64,000 nucleotides of DNA from Pseudomonas sp. PSB18 (lineage in GTDB: Bacteria; Pseudomonadota; Gammaproteobacteria; Pseudomonadales; Pseudomonadaceae): positions 62,001-126,000 of the forward strand of contig NZ_NOIN01000010.1 of the NCBI RefSeq assembly GCF_014596565.1, in the 5' to 3' direction. Made by a program: the position numbers and the translations under genes. A model generated the notes under the pieces. It was not told the DNA's origin, made no database searches, and saw nothing but the letters and a program-made list of their open reading frames with translations. This document shows positions 51,306 through 58,982 of this stretch, in pieces. How positions within the stretch are numbered: the first letter of the stretch is position 1; the number at the start of each line of letters is the position of its first letter.

Positions 51306-53315
51306 ATGCCCCGTTCCACCGACAGCAACACCACCCTCTCCCTCACCGCCGCCACGCTGTCGGCGCTGTACCCTGAATCGCTGTCCGGCGAAGAAAGTCT
51401 CAATGCCCTGGGCTCGCATGTCCTCAATGGCGTCGTCGACGGCGCCCCGCTGACACTCGCCAGCGCAGTCGCCAGCCATGTCACCACCACCCTGCACAAG
51501 GACGCCCTGCTGCGCCCGCTGGATTGGCTGGTCGCCGAAATCCGCCAGTTGCCTGCCGATGCCACCGCCGAGCGCTATCAGCTGTTGCTCAGGCCCTGGC
51601 TCTGGTGGCTGGGCCTGGCCAGCAACAACCGGGTGTTCCAGAACCTCGCCACGTCGGACATCGTCACCACGATCTTCAAGGCCCACGCGTTTACCGATTT
51701 CCAGCTCAAGCTGAGCGGCAGCTACACGCCGAGGGAGTATTGCGTGCAGTACGGCGAAACCGATCTGGCCTTCGTTTCCCGGCTGTTGGAAGAAGATGGG
51801 ATTTTCTGGTTCTTCAGCCATGAAGCCGGCAAGCACACCCTGGTGTTGGCCGACAGCAACGACGCCTTCGCACCGATTCCCAACGGGCCGACGGTGAACT
51901 ATCTCGGACAGGGAATCGGCGAGCGGGAGCTGCATGGCATTCGCTCGGGGCACGTGTCCCTGCAAGCGGTGGCCGGGGTCTATCAGTCAACCGATTATGA
52001 ATTCACCACGCCGACGACCTCGCTCTACAGCCAGGCCGAAGCCGTGGCCGGCCCCAGCTCGATGTACGAACATCCGGGCGGCTACAACGCCAAGGCCCAG
52101 GGCGATGCACTGACCAAGCAGCGGGTGGACGGCTTGCGCAGCCAGGCGCAGCGGTTTGTCGGTGAAAGCGATTGCCGCTGGCTGGTGCCGGGGTATTGGT
52201 TCACCCTCGCCGGCCACGAAGACCCGTCGTTGAACATCGACTGGGTGGTGACCTCGGTGAGTCATGAAGCCAGCCACGACAGCTACCGCAATCGCTTCGA
52301 AGCGATTCCCAAGGCCACGCCGTATCGACCGGCCCGCCTCACACCGAAACCGCGCATGCACACCCAGACCGCGTTGGTGGTGGGCAAGGCCGGCGAAGAA
52401 ATCTGGACCGATGAATACGGACGGATCAAGTTGCAATTCCCCTGGGACCGCACCGGCAAGAACGACGAAACCTCGTCCTGCTGGGTGCGGGTGGTCCTGC
52501 CCTGGAGCGGCAAGGGTTTTGGCATGCAGTTCGTGCCCCGGATCGGCCAGGAAGTCATCGTCACGTTCATCGATGGCGACCCCGACCGTCCGCTGGTGAC
52601 CGGCTGCGTCTACAACGGCGACAACGCCCTGCCTTATGCCCTGCCGGCGAACCAGACCCAATCCGGGATCAAGACCAACTCGTCAAAGGGTGGCGGCGGC
52701 TTCAACGAGCTGCGCTTCGAAGACAAGAAGGATGCCGAGGAGGTGTTTCTCCAGGCGCAGAAGGACTTCAACATCAACGTGCTCAACGACACCACCGCCA
52801 CCGTCGGCCACGACGAAACCCTCACGGTACAGAACGCCCGCACCCGCACGGTCAAGGATGGCGACGAGACCGTCACCCTGGAGAAAGGCAAGCGCAGCGT
52901 GACGATCCAGACCGGCAGCGACAGCCTCGACGTGAAAGACACCCGCACCGTGACCGTGGGCTCGGACCAGACCCACAGCACCGGCGGTAACTACACGCAC
53001 AAGGTCACCGGCAACTACGAGCTGACCGTGGACGGCAACCTGACCATCAAGGTCAGCGGCACCCTGACCCTGCAAAGCGGCGGCAGTTTCGCCATCAAGA
53101 GCGGCGCGGACTTGGCGGCCCAGGCCAGCACGTCCATCAGCCAGAAGGCCGGCACGGCGTTGAGCAACCAGGCCGGCACCTCGCTGGAGAACAAGGCCGG
53201 CACCACCCTGACCAATGACGCCGGCATCAGCCTGGTCAACAAGGCCGCCGCTGAACAGACGGTGGACGGCGGTGGCATGTTGACCATCAAGGGCGGCCTG
53301 GTGAAGGTCAACTGA
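51306..53315 (+). CDS. vgrG: T6SS spike protein VgrG (TssI)
   Basis: A 669-residue VgrG trimer subunit. The gp27-like base (SGSYTPREYCVQYGETDLAFVS region) is followed by the gp5-like OB domain (RIKLQFPWDRTGKND, SCWVRVVLPWSGKGFGMQF, GDPDRPLVTGCVYN) and a beta-helical needle with repeats such as TVGHDETLTVQNARTRTV. The tail ends TIKGGLVKVN, with only a short AG-x-SL/TL repeat region and no toxin extension, so cargo must bind separately or via a PAAR protein. It lies 14 bp after the cargo gene. Confidence 0.95.
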   Translation: MPRSTDSNTTLSLTAATLSALYPESLSGEESLNALGSHVLNGVVDGAPLTLASAVASHVTTTLHKDALLRPLDWLVAEIRQLPADATAERYQLLLRPWLWWLGLASNNRVFQNLATSDIVTTIFKAHAFTDFQLKLSGSYTPREYCVQYGETDLAFVSRLLEEDGIFWFFSHEAGKHTLVLADSNDAFAPIPNGPTVNYLGQGIGERELHGIRSGHVSLQAVAGVYQSTDYEFTTPTTSLYSQAEAVAGPSSMYEHPGGYNAKAQGDALTKQRVDGLRSQAQRFVGESDCRWLVPGYWFTLAGHEDPSLNIDWVVTSVSHEASHDSYRNRFEAIPKATPYRPARLTPKPRMHTQTALVVGKAGEEIWTDEYGRIKLQFPWDRTGKNDETSSCWVRVVLPWSGKGFGMQFVPRIGQEVIVTFIDGDPDRPLVTGCVYNGDNALPYALPANQTQSGIKTNSSKGGGGFNELRFEDKKDAEEVFLQAQKDFNINVLNDTTATVGHDETLTVQNARTRTVKDGDETVTLEKGKRSVTIQTGSDSLDVKDTRTVTVGSDQTHSTGGNYTHKVTGNYELTVDGNLTIKVSGTLTLQSGGSFAIKSGADLAAQASTSISQKAGTALSNQAGTSLENKAGTTLTNDAGISLVNKAAAEQTVDGGGMLTIKGGLVKVN

Positions 53316-53328
53316 CAGGAGCGCAACG

Positions 53329-53871
53329 ATGGCCTCGAAGAAGCTGGACCTGGAACGTGGCGACAGCCAACTGAGCGGTCAGTTGATCGACGGCCGGCTC
53401 GACGGCCCGCTGCACATCGAAGAGGCCCGACACCCGCAAGCGAAACTCAACTACAGCCAAGGTGAACTGCAAGGCACCAGCACCTTGTACCACCCCAATG
53501 GCAAGGTCTCGGCGGTGCTGCCGTTCGTGAAAGGCAAGTTGCAGGGCGTGGCGAGCTTTTACGCGGCCGAAGGTGGATTGCAGCGCCAAGCCACCTATCG
53601 CGGCGGATTGCTGCACGGCGAAGCCAACAACTATTTCCCGGACGGGCAATTGGCCGAGGCCGAGTTCTATCGCGACGGCGTGCGTGACGGTCGCTATCGC
53701 CGCCTGCACCCAAACGGTAACCCGGCTGTCGAGGCCCGCTACCTCAACGGCCAACTGCTGGAACCGGCCCACGCCTACGCCGAGGACGGACGACCGCTGG
53801 ATGCCGACGGCAAGCCGATTTCCCGGGTACGCTGGTGGTTCAGGCGCTGGAATGATCCGGCGCAGGCCTGA
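53329..53871 (+). CDS. YwqK/MORN-repeat protein downstream of vgrG
   Basis: A 180-residue soluble protein made of MORN/YwqK-type repeats: units of about 20-22 residues with the pattern G-x-L-x-G-x-x-x-x-Y-x-x-(N/D)G (for example GELQGTSTLYHPNGK, GKLQGVASFYAAEGG, GLLHGEANNYFPDGQ). Such proteins are annotated as antitoxin-like and often neighbour T6SS effectors, where they may act as immunity or adaptor proteins (family knowledge). It starts 13 bp after vgrG, clearly the same transcript. The last 35 residues (RVRWWFRRWND) are basic-aromatic and outside the repeats. Confidence 0.75.
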   Translation: MASKKLDLERGDSQLSGQLIDGRLDGPLHIEEARHPQAKLNYSQGELQGTSTLYHPNGKVSAVLPFVKGKLQGVASFYAAEGGLQRQATYRGGLLHGEANNYFPDGQLAEAEFYRDGVRDGRYRRLHPNGNPAVEARYLNGQLLEPAHAYAEDGRPLDADGKPISRVRWWFRRWNDPAQA

Positions 53872-53930
53872 GCGCCTTGCTTCTGCTGGACTTTGCAGCA
53901 GACACCAGACCTGAAACCACCGGCAAACCC

Positions 53931-54019
53931 TGTGGGAGCGAGCCTGCTCGCGATGGCGTCGGCACACTCAACATCTTCATGACAGACACTCCGCTATCGC
54001 GAGCAGGCTCGCTCCCACA
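53931..54019. repeat. REP pair in inverted orientation (REPIN), first copy of a tandem duplication
   Basis: Cores lie at 53931-53954 and 53996-54019 around a centre reading GGCGTCGGCACACTCAACAT and onward. The same unit recurs 132 bp downstream. Confidence 0.85.
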
Positions 54020-54062
54020 CTGGATTTGAGATGTAGGCAGCAATTTCATACACACCGGCCCC

Positions 54063-54151
54063 TGTGGGAGCCAGGCTTGCCCGCGATGGCGTCGGCACAC
54101 TCAACACCTTCATGACAGACACTCCGCTATCGCGAGCAGGCTCGCTCTCAC
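54063..54151. repeat. REP pair (REPIN), second copy of a tandem duplication
   Basis: It repeats the preceding element at a 132-bp offset, with an almost identical centre (ACACC for ACATC). The left core is diverged (GCCAGGCTTGCCCGCGAT) and the right core has a C-to-T change. Confidence 0.85.
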
Positions 54152-54200
54152 AAGGGATCGATTTATGCGGGAAGAACCAGACCGGCTGTAAGGCCGCCTT

Positions 54201-54234
54201 GCTTTTGCTTTGCTTTGCTTTGCTTTTGCTTTTG
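54201..54234. repeat. Short tandem CTTTG/CTTTTG repeat
   Basis: Six consecutive units of GCTTT or GCTTTT. It is non-coding as far as I can see, so its length variation would not directly switch a gene. Confidence 0.8.
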
Positions 54235-54235
54235 A

Positions 54236-54500
54236 TCTTGGGCGCCCTGTTAAACCACGCTGGCCGAACACAGGCATTGCGTAGTGGGCACCCCGGCATG
54301 GATGCCGGGGTAGCCGCGCTGGGCCATGGATGACCCTTCGCGGCGGGCCCACGGAGCAATGCCGGAGTGAGGGAACACCTCGCCTTGGCGAGGTGCCGAG
54401 TGGTGGGGCAAGAGCGTTTTGGTTACTTTTGCGCTTTTCAAAAGTAACCCGCCGTCAGGGCGGAACCATAAGCAGCCATTACCGCAGCAATGGATATACA
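54236..54500. repeat. Long dispersed intergenic repeat with several hairpins
   Basis: This stretch holds three strong inverted repeats: 54291-54299 with 54302-54310 (CCCCGGCAT), 54377-54384 with 54387-54394 (ACCTCGCC), and 54421-54430 with 54440-54449 (GGTTACTTTT). From memory, sequences like this (GGCGCCCTGTTAAACCACGC onward) recur between genes in fluorescens-group genomes. No gene is apparent; with the REPINs it fills the 658-bp gap 53872-54529. Confidence 0.6.
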
Positions 54501-54529
54501 CCCGGTCAATAAGATCCAGGCAGACCCAG

Positions 54530-54925
54530 TCAGGGAATCAACATCTGCACCTGCCCCGGCACAACAATCTTGATCACCCCCGCCCAGCTACACATCAAGG
54601 TACTGTTGGCATCGATCGCCGGCATGTTGCCCAACACCAACGTTGGTGCCCCGCCCGGGATCCAGGGCGCAGCAGTAGCCGGAATACAAGGCATGGGGGT
54701 CAACACCCCCAGGGCCGCCGCAGTCGCAGCGGCTACAGTAGGGTTCGCCAGGCTCATGCACATCCCAAACGTGGTGATGTTCACCAGCGGAATGTGATCC
54801 ATGATATTCGCCGCCGGCATCCCACCGGTCAGCATCCGATTGACCGGCAAGACGTTGAGCACCGCCGGGGCTGCGCCGAAGCTGCATTGCAGGGTGGCGG
54901 TGCTGCAGACTTGTGGGCATCCCAT
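54530..54925 (-). CDS. PAAR-like DUF4280 protein, probable T6SS spike tip
   Basis: A 131-residue protein. The start MGCPQVCSTATLQCSFG (ATG 54923-54925) has AGGAG eight bases upstream and is preferred to an ATG 33 bp earlier. The DUF4280 pattern is complete: LQCSFGAAPAVLNVLP, MDHIPLVNITTFGMCMSLANP, LTPMPCIPATAAPWIPG and CSWAGVIKIVVPGQ. PAAR-like tips sharpen VgrG and can carry toxin domains; this one has none. It faces the T6SS plus arm on the opposite strand, separated by repeats, so it is expressed from its own promoter. Confidence 0.85.
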   Translation of the reverse strand: MGCPQVCSTATLQCSFGAAPAVLNVLPVNRMLTGGMPAANIMDHIPLVNITTFGMCMSLANPTVAAATAAALGVLTPMPCIPATAAPWIPGGAPTLVLGNMPAIDANSTLMCSWAGVIKIVVPGQVQMLIP

Positions 54926-55098
54926 CGCGGCGACTCCTTGAAACGTCCCCGAAACCATAGCTCACCTGTGCGCATCAGGCCCGCTGATTATCCGGCAACA
55001 CGCTAACCTATAAGACCCGGGCGTGCTTGTTACGCCTCCCACGCACCATTAGATTAGCCAATGATCGATGGCCTCCAGAATAAGCAGAAGGGATAAGC

Positions 55099-56166
55099 AT
55101 GGCGTTTACTGATCAGTCCACCCGCGTACGCGACGGTGAAGAACTCGATGCCAACCTGATCGACCCGTACCTCAAGGCCCACATCCCCGGCCTGACCGGC
55201 GCGCCACGGATCAGTCAGTTCCCCGGTGGCGCGTCGAACCTGACCTACCTGCTGGAGTACCCCGAACAGGAATTCGTCCTGCGCCGTCCGCCGTTCGGCC
55301 ACAAGGCCAAATCCGCCCATGACATGGGCCGCGAATTCCGCATCCTCAACCAGTTGCGCGACGAGTTCCCGTATTGCCCGAAAGCCTATGTGCACTGCAC
55401 CGATGAGTCCGTCATGGGCGCCGAGTTCTACGTGATGGAACGGGTCAAGGGCATCATCCTGCGCTCCGACCTGCCGCCGGAACTGGGTTTCGACGCCGCC
55501 CGCACCGAAGCGCTGTGCAAGAGCTTCATCGACCGGCTCGTCGAACTGCACCGGGTCGATTACCACGCCTGCGGCCTGGCCGACCTCGGCAAGCCCGAAG
55601 GCTACGTGGCCCGCCAGATCCGTGGCTGGAGCGAACGCTACGAAAAAGCCCTGACCCCCGACGCGCCGAAATGGGAGACGGTCAAGGCCTGGCTCAACGA
55701 CAAGATGCCCGCCGACCATCCAGTCTCCAGCATCGTCCACAACGACTACCGCTTCGACAACGTGATCCTCGACCCGGATAACCCGATGCAAATCATCGGC
55801 GTTCTGGACTGGGAACTGACCACCCTCGGCGACCCGCTGATGGACCTGGGCAACAGCCTCGCCTACTGGATCGAGGCGACGGACCCGGCACCGGTCCAGT
55901 TGATGCGCCGCCAGCCCAGCCACGCCCCCGGCATGCTGACCCGTCGCGAGTTCGTGGATTATTACGCCGAGCGCGCCGGGATCCGCATCGACAATTTCGA
56001 CTTCTATTACACCTACGGCCTGTTCCGCCTGGCCGGCATCGTCCAGCAGATCTACTACCGCTTCTTCCACGGCCAGACCCAGGACCAACGCTTCGCCCAG
56101 TTCGTTCAGATGAACAAACTGCTGGAGCAGATGAGCCTGCAGGTCATCGGTCAATCCACGCTCTGA
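55099..56166 (+). CDS. APH-family phosphotransferase (ACAD10-like)
   Basis: A 355-residue protein kinase-like fold enzyme. The aminoglycoside-phosphotransferase-type catalytic loop is IVHNDYRFDNVILD (near residue 212), followed by the metal-binding LDWELTTLGDPLMDLGN. The N-terminal lobe has FPGGASNLTYLLEY and EFVLRRPP with the nucleotide-binding Lys/Arg position. This branch resembles the kinase domain of human ACAD10, proposed to phosphorylate hydroxyacyl-type substrates; antibiotic resistance is unlikely. Start ATG 55099 with AAGGG. It is followed after 23 bp by a short-chain dehydrogenase, probably one operon. Confidence 0.82.
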   Translation: MAFTDQSTRVRDGEELDANLIDPYLKAHIPGLTGAPRISQFPGGASNLTYLLEYPEQEFVLRRPPFGHKAKSAHDMGREFRILNQLRDEFPYCPKAYVHCTDESVMGAEFYVMERVKGIILRSDLPPELGFDAARTEALCKSFIDRLVELHRVDYHACGLADLGKPEGYVARQIRGWSERYEKALTPDAPKWETVKAWLNDKMPADHPVSSIVHNDYRFDNVILDPDNPMQIIGVLDWELTTLGDPLMDLGNSLAYWIEATDPAPVQLMRRQPSHAPGMLTRREFVDYYAERAGIRIDNFDFYYTYGLFRLAGIVQQIYYRFFHGQTQDQRFAQFVQMNKLLEQMSLQVIGQSTL

Positions 56167-56189
56167 GCGCCCCACGACAAGGAAACAGC

Positions 56190-56957
56190 ATGTCCAAGAC
56201 CCAGTTGTTCGACCTCGACGGTAAAATCGCCTTCGTTTCCGGCGCCAGCCGTGGCATCGGCGAGGCCATCGCCAAATTGCTGGCCCAGCAAGGCGCCCAT
56301 GTGATCGTTTCCAGCCGCAAGCTCGACGGTTGCCAGCACGTGGCCGACGCCATCATCGCCGCGGGAGGCAAAGCCACCGCCATCGCCTGCCACATCGGTG
56401 AAATGGAGCAGATCAGCCAGGTTTTCGCCGGCATTCGCGAACAGTTCGGGCGCCTGGACATCCTGGTGAACAACGCGGCCACCAACCCGCAGTTCTGCAA
56501 TGTGCTGGACACCGACCTGGGCGCCTTCCAGAAAACCGTCGATGTGAACATTCGCGGTTATTTCTTCATGTCGGTGGAAGCCGGCAAGCTGATGCGCGAG
56601 AACGGCGGCGGCAGCATCATCAACGTGGCATCGATCAACGGCATCTCGCCGGGGATCTTCCAGGGCATCTACTCGGTGACCAAGGCCGCAGTGATCAACA
56701 TGACCAAGGTGTTCGCCAAGGAATGCGCGCAGTTCGGCATCCGCTGCAACGCCCTGCTGCCGGGCCTGACCGACACCAAGTTCGCCTCGGCGCTGGTCAA
56801 GAACGACGCGATCCTGAAAACCGCCCTGGCACAGATCCCACTCAAGCGCGTAGCCGACCCGAGCGAAATGGCCGGCACCGTGTTGTACCTGGCCAGTGAC
56901 GCGTCGAGCTACACCACGGGTGTGGCGCTGAATGTGGATGGTGGGTTCCTTTCCTGA
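56190..56957 (+). CDS. Short-chain dehydrogenase/reductase (SDR)
   Basis: A 255-residue NAD(P)-dependent oxidoreductase of the classical SDR type. The cofactor loop is VSGASRGIGEAIAKL (near residue 15), with NNAATNP near 95 and the catalytic YSVTK near 165. The C-terminal VLYLASDASSYTTGVALNVDGG is typical. Substrate unknown; its pairing with the ACAD10-like kinase suggests work on the same hydroxyacid or acyl-CoA pathway (inference). Confidence 0.9.
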   Translation: MSKTQLFDLDGKIAFVSGASRGIGEAIAKLLAQQGAHVIVSSRKLDGCQHVADAIIAAGGKATAIACHIGEMEQISQVFAGIREQFGRLDILVNNAATNPQFCNVLDTDLGAFQKTVDVNIRGYFFMSVEAGKLMRENGGGSIINVASINGISPGIFQGIYSVTKAAVINMTKVFAKECAQFGIRCNALLPGLTDTKFASALVKNDAILKTALAQIPLKRVADPSEMAGTVLYLASDASSYTTGVALNVDGGFLS

Positions 56958-56972
56958 CACCGCACTTCCCCC

Positions 56973-57061
56973 TGTGGGAGCGAGCCTGCTCGCGATGACG
57001 GTGGCTCAGTGACATTGATGTCGACTGACACACCGCCATCGCGAGCAGGCTCGCTCCCACA
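56973..57061. repeat. REP pair in inverted orientation (REPIN-like)
   Basis: Facing REP cores lie at 56973-56996 and 57038-57061, just after the SDR stop and before the tandem boxes upstream of the Gfo/Idh/MocA gene. Confidence 0.85.
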
Positions 57062-57080
57062 GGGGGCCTCACCCAGACAA

Positions 57081-57123
57081 GAATATTTATTCCAACGTTT
57101 GCATTTTTTGAATATTTATTCCA
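57081..57123 (+). promoter_or_regulatory. Two identical palindromic boxes upstream of the Gfo/Idh/MocA gene
   Basis: GAATATTTATTCCA occurs twice, at 57081-57094 and 57110-57123, 29 bp centre to centre. Each contains the dyad GAATA-TT-TATTC. They end 43 bp before the ATG at 57167, overlapping where a promoter should be. Two identical dyads almost three helical turns apart look like a repressor or activator site pair; the regulator is not in the window or not identifiable. Confidence 0.65.
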
Positions 57124-57166
57124 TAAAGAGCCCTCCCGAACATCACCATTCAAAGGGCTCTTTCTC

Positions 57167-58282
57167 ATGCGCGAACTTGGCATCGGCTTGATTGGCACCG
57201 GTTTCATGGGCCGTGCCCATGCCTTGGCATTCAACAATGCCAAAGCGGTATTCGACCTCCCCCTGAACCTGACCCTGGCGGCCCTGGCCGACGCCGATCC
57301 GCAGCGTGCCCGGCAATGCGCCAGCAGCTGGGGTTTCGAGACGGTTCATAGCGACTGGCAACAACTGATCGACGACCCGAAGGTCCATCTGGTCGCAATC
57401 ACCACGCCCAACCACCTGCATTACCCGATGGCCATGGCGGCGTTGGCGGCGGGCAAGGCGGTCTATTGCGAAAAACCCCTGGCGGTGTCCCTGGAGCAGG
57501 CCGAGCAGATGCGCCAGGCCGCCAAGGCCGCCGGTGTGGTCACGCGGGTCGGCTACAACTACCAGCACAACCCGATCATTCATCTGGCACGGGAGATGAT
57601 CCAGCGCGGGGAGCTGGGCCGGATCATCAGTTTCCAGGGTGAGTTCAGCGAGGACTTCATGGCCGACCCGACCTCGCCATGGTCATGGCGCTGCGAAGCC
57701 GCCCATGCCGGTGGCGCATTGGCGGACCTGGGCAGCCACCTGCTGGCCATGGCCCGTTACCTGCTGGGCGATGTCGAAGCGGTCTGCGCCGACAGCCAGA
57801 CCGTGCACGACCAACGTCCAGCCAGCGCGGGAAATCCCGAGCAACGCACCATCGCGGTAGACGATCAGGTTCACGCCTTGCTGCGTTTCGCCAATGGCGC
57901 GCGAGGCACAGTAAGCAGCAGTTGGCTGAAGCACGGCCGCAAGAATCACTTGGGCTTCGAGATCAGCGGCACCCTTGGCACGCTGACATTCGATCAGGAA
58001 CGACTGAATGAACTGCAGGTGAGCCGTGTCGGCCAGGCGGGTTTCCAGCGGCTGCTGGCCGGCCCGGACCTGCCGGGCTACGCCGCGTTCAGCCCGGCCG
58101 CCGGGCACCAGTTGGGCTACAACGAATTGAAGACCCTGGAGGTACAGGAACTGATCATGAGCCTCGCCGGGCAAGGTGGCAGTGGGACGGACTTCGAGGA
58201 GGCCTGGGAAGTGGAGCGGCTGGCGGCGGCGATTCGCCTGGCGGCGCGAGAACAGCGCTGGGTGCAAGTCAGCGGTTTGTGA
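57167..58282 (+). CDS. Gfo/Idh/MocA-family oxidoreductase
   Basis: A 371-residue NAD(P)-dependent dehydrogenase of sugars or cyclitols. The N-terminal Rossmann loop is GLIGTGFMGRAHALAF (residues 6-21), the conserved CEKPLA motif lies near residue 102, and the C-terminal alpha/beta domain contains GGALADLGSHLLAMARYLLG with the catalytic His region. Single gene behind two palindromic boxes. Related enzymes act on inositol or glucose derivatives, but I cannot specify the substrate. No transporter or isomerase partner is adjacent. Confidence 0.88.
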   Translation: MRELGIGLIGTGFMGRAHALAFNNAKAVFDLPLNLTLAALADADPQRARQCASSWGFETVHSDWQQLIDDPKVHLVAITTPNHLHYPMAMAALAAGKAVYCEKPLAVSLEQAEQMRQAAKAAGVVTRVGYNYQHNPIIHLAREMIQRGELGRIISFQGEFSEDFMADPTSPWSWRCEAAHAGGALADLGSHLLAMARYLLGDVEAVCADSQTVHDQRPASAGNPEQRTIAVDDQVHALLRFANGARGTVSSSWLKHGRKNHLGFEISGTLGTLTFDQERLNELQVSRVGQAGFQRLLAGPDLPGYAAFSPAAGHQLGYNELKTLEVQELIMSLAGQGGSGTDFEEAWEVERLAAAIRLAAREQRWVQVSGL

Positions 58283-58306
58283 CCCCGCTTTGCACGTAGA
58301 CCTGCG

Positions 58307-58326
58307 GCGAGGGAGCTCGCTCTCGC
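58307..58326. repeat. Single short palindrome (fourth repeat type)
   Basis: GCGAGGGAGCTCGCTCTCGC is nearly self-complementary and resembles another REP core variant. It lies in the 52-bp gap between convergent stops and may serve as a transcript end. Confidence 0.5.
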
Positions 58327-58334
58327 TGCGGGGA

Positions 58335-58910
58335 TCAAATCACCACGTTGCGTACAAATCGCACCGCCACCGCCCCCTCATTGCGATAACCGTGGGGCTG
58401 GTTGCTGGCGAACATGAAAAACTCCCCCGCGCCGATCCGACGCTCTGCATCACCCAGCAGCAAGGTCAGGCAACCCTCGAATACATAGAGCTGCTCGCTC
58501 CAGCCATCGTTATCCGGTTCAGAAGCGTAGTGTTCGCCAGGCTCCAGGCGCCATTCCCACAGTTCGACTTCGCGGCTGGCGTTGGCCTTGGCCAGAAGCA
58601 CCGCTTTGCTGCCGGAGATCGCGCCGGCCCAGGCCAGCTCGTTGATGCGGCTCGGGTCACGGGCGTCGGGGGCCTGGATCAGATCGCTGAACGCCACATC
58701 GAGGGCTTCGGCGACGCGGTCCAGGGTGGTCAGGCTGACGTTCTTTTCACCGGCCTCGATGGCGACCAGCATCCGCCGGCTGACCCCGGACCGCTCCGCC
58801 AATGCGGTCTGGCTCAGCTGCGCGGCGTGGCGCAGACGGCGGACGTTCTGGCTGACGTGTTGCAGGACGGACGCCCGCTGGCCGGATTCTTTGTGCACTA
58901 TATTGCTCAC
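58335..58910 (-). CDS. XRE-family regulator with C-terminal cupin domain
   Basis: A 191-residue regulator. The helix-turn-helix at about 22-76 reads LRHAAQLSQTALAERSGVSR; the C-terminal cupin (about 115-185) has EHYASEPDNDGWSEQLYVFEG and GEFFMFASNQPHGYRNEG, a small-molecule-binding barrel. The start is a GTG at 58910. Such regulators often control a divergent transporter or catabolic gene; here the EamA-family gene lies directly across the 72-bp gap with a perfect palindrome in it. Confidence 0.85.
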   Translation of the reverse strand: MSNIVHKESGQRASVLQHVSQNVRRLRHAAQLSQTALAERSGVSRRMLVAIEAGEKNVSLTTLDRVAEALDVAFSDLIQAPDARDPSRINELAWAGAISGSKAVLLAKANASREVELWEWRLEPGEHYASEPDNDGWSEQLYVFEGCLTLLLGDAERRIGAGEFFMFASNQPHGYRNEGAVAVRFVRNVVI

Positions 58911-58943
58911 ATGCTAGGGTTGCGCATTATACTGCCCAACTTC

Positions 58944-58960
58944 GGACGCATTGTGCGTCC
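58944..58960. promoter_or_regulatory. Palindrome between the XRE-cupin regulator and the EamA transporter
   Basis: GGACGCA-TTG-TGCGTCC is a perfect 7-3-7 inverted repeat, 23 bp upstream of the transporter ATG at 58983 and 34 bp from the regulator start. It is a good candidate operator for the divergent XRE-cupin protein. Confidence 0.45.
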
Positions 58961-58982
58961 CTCTCCAGTGGCGCGCAAGGTC

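Noticed and set aside
54064..54333. Short open frames in the vgrG-PAAR gap, including cysteine- and leucine-rich ones
   Set aside because: They are translations of REP, simple-repeat and dispersed-repeat DNA.
58176..58982. Long N-terminal extension of the EamA transporter
   Set aside because: It would overlap the Gfo/Idh/MocA tail and the whole antisense XRE-cupin gene; the hydrophobic protein begins at 58983.
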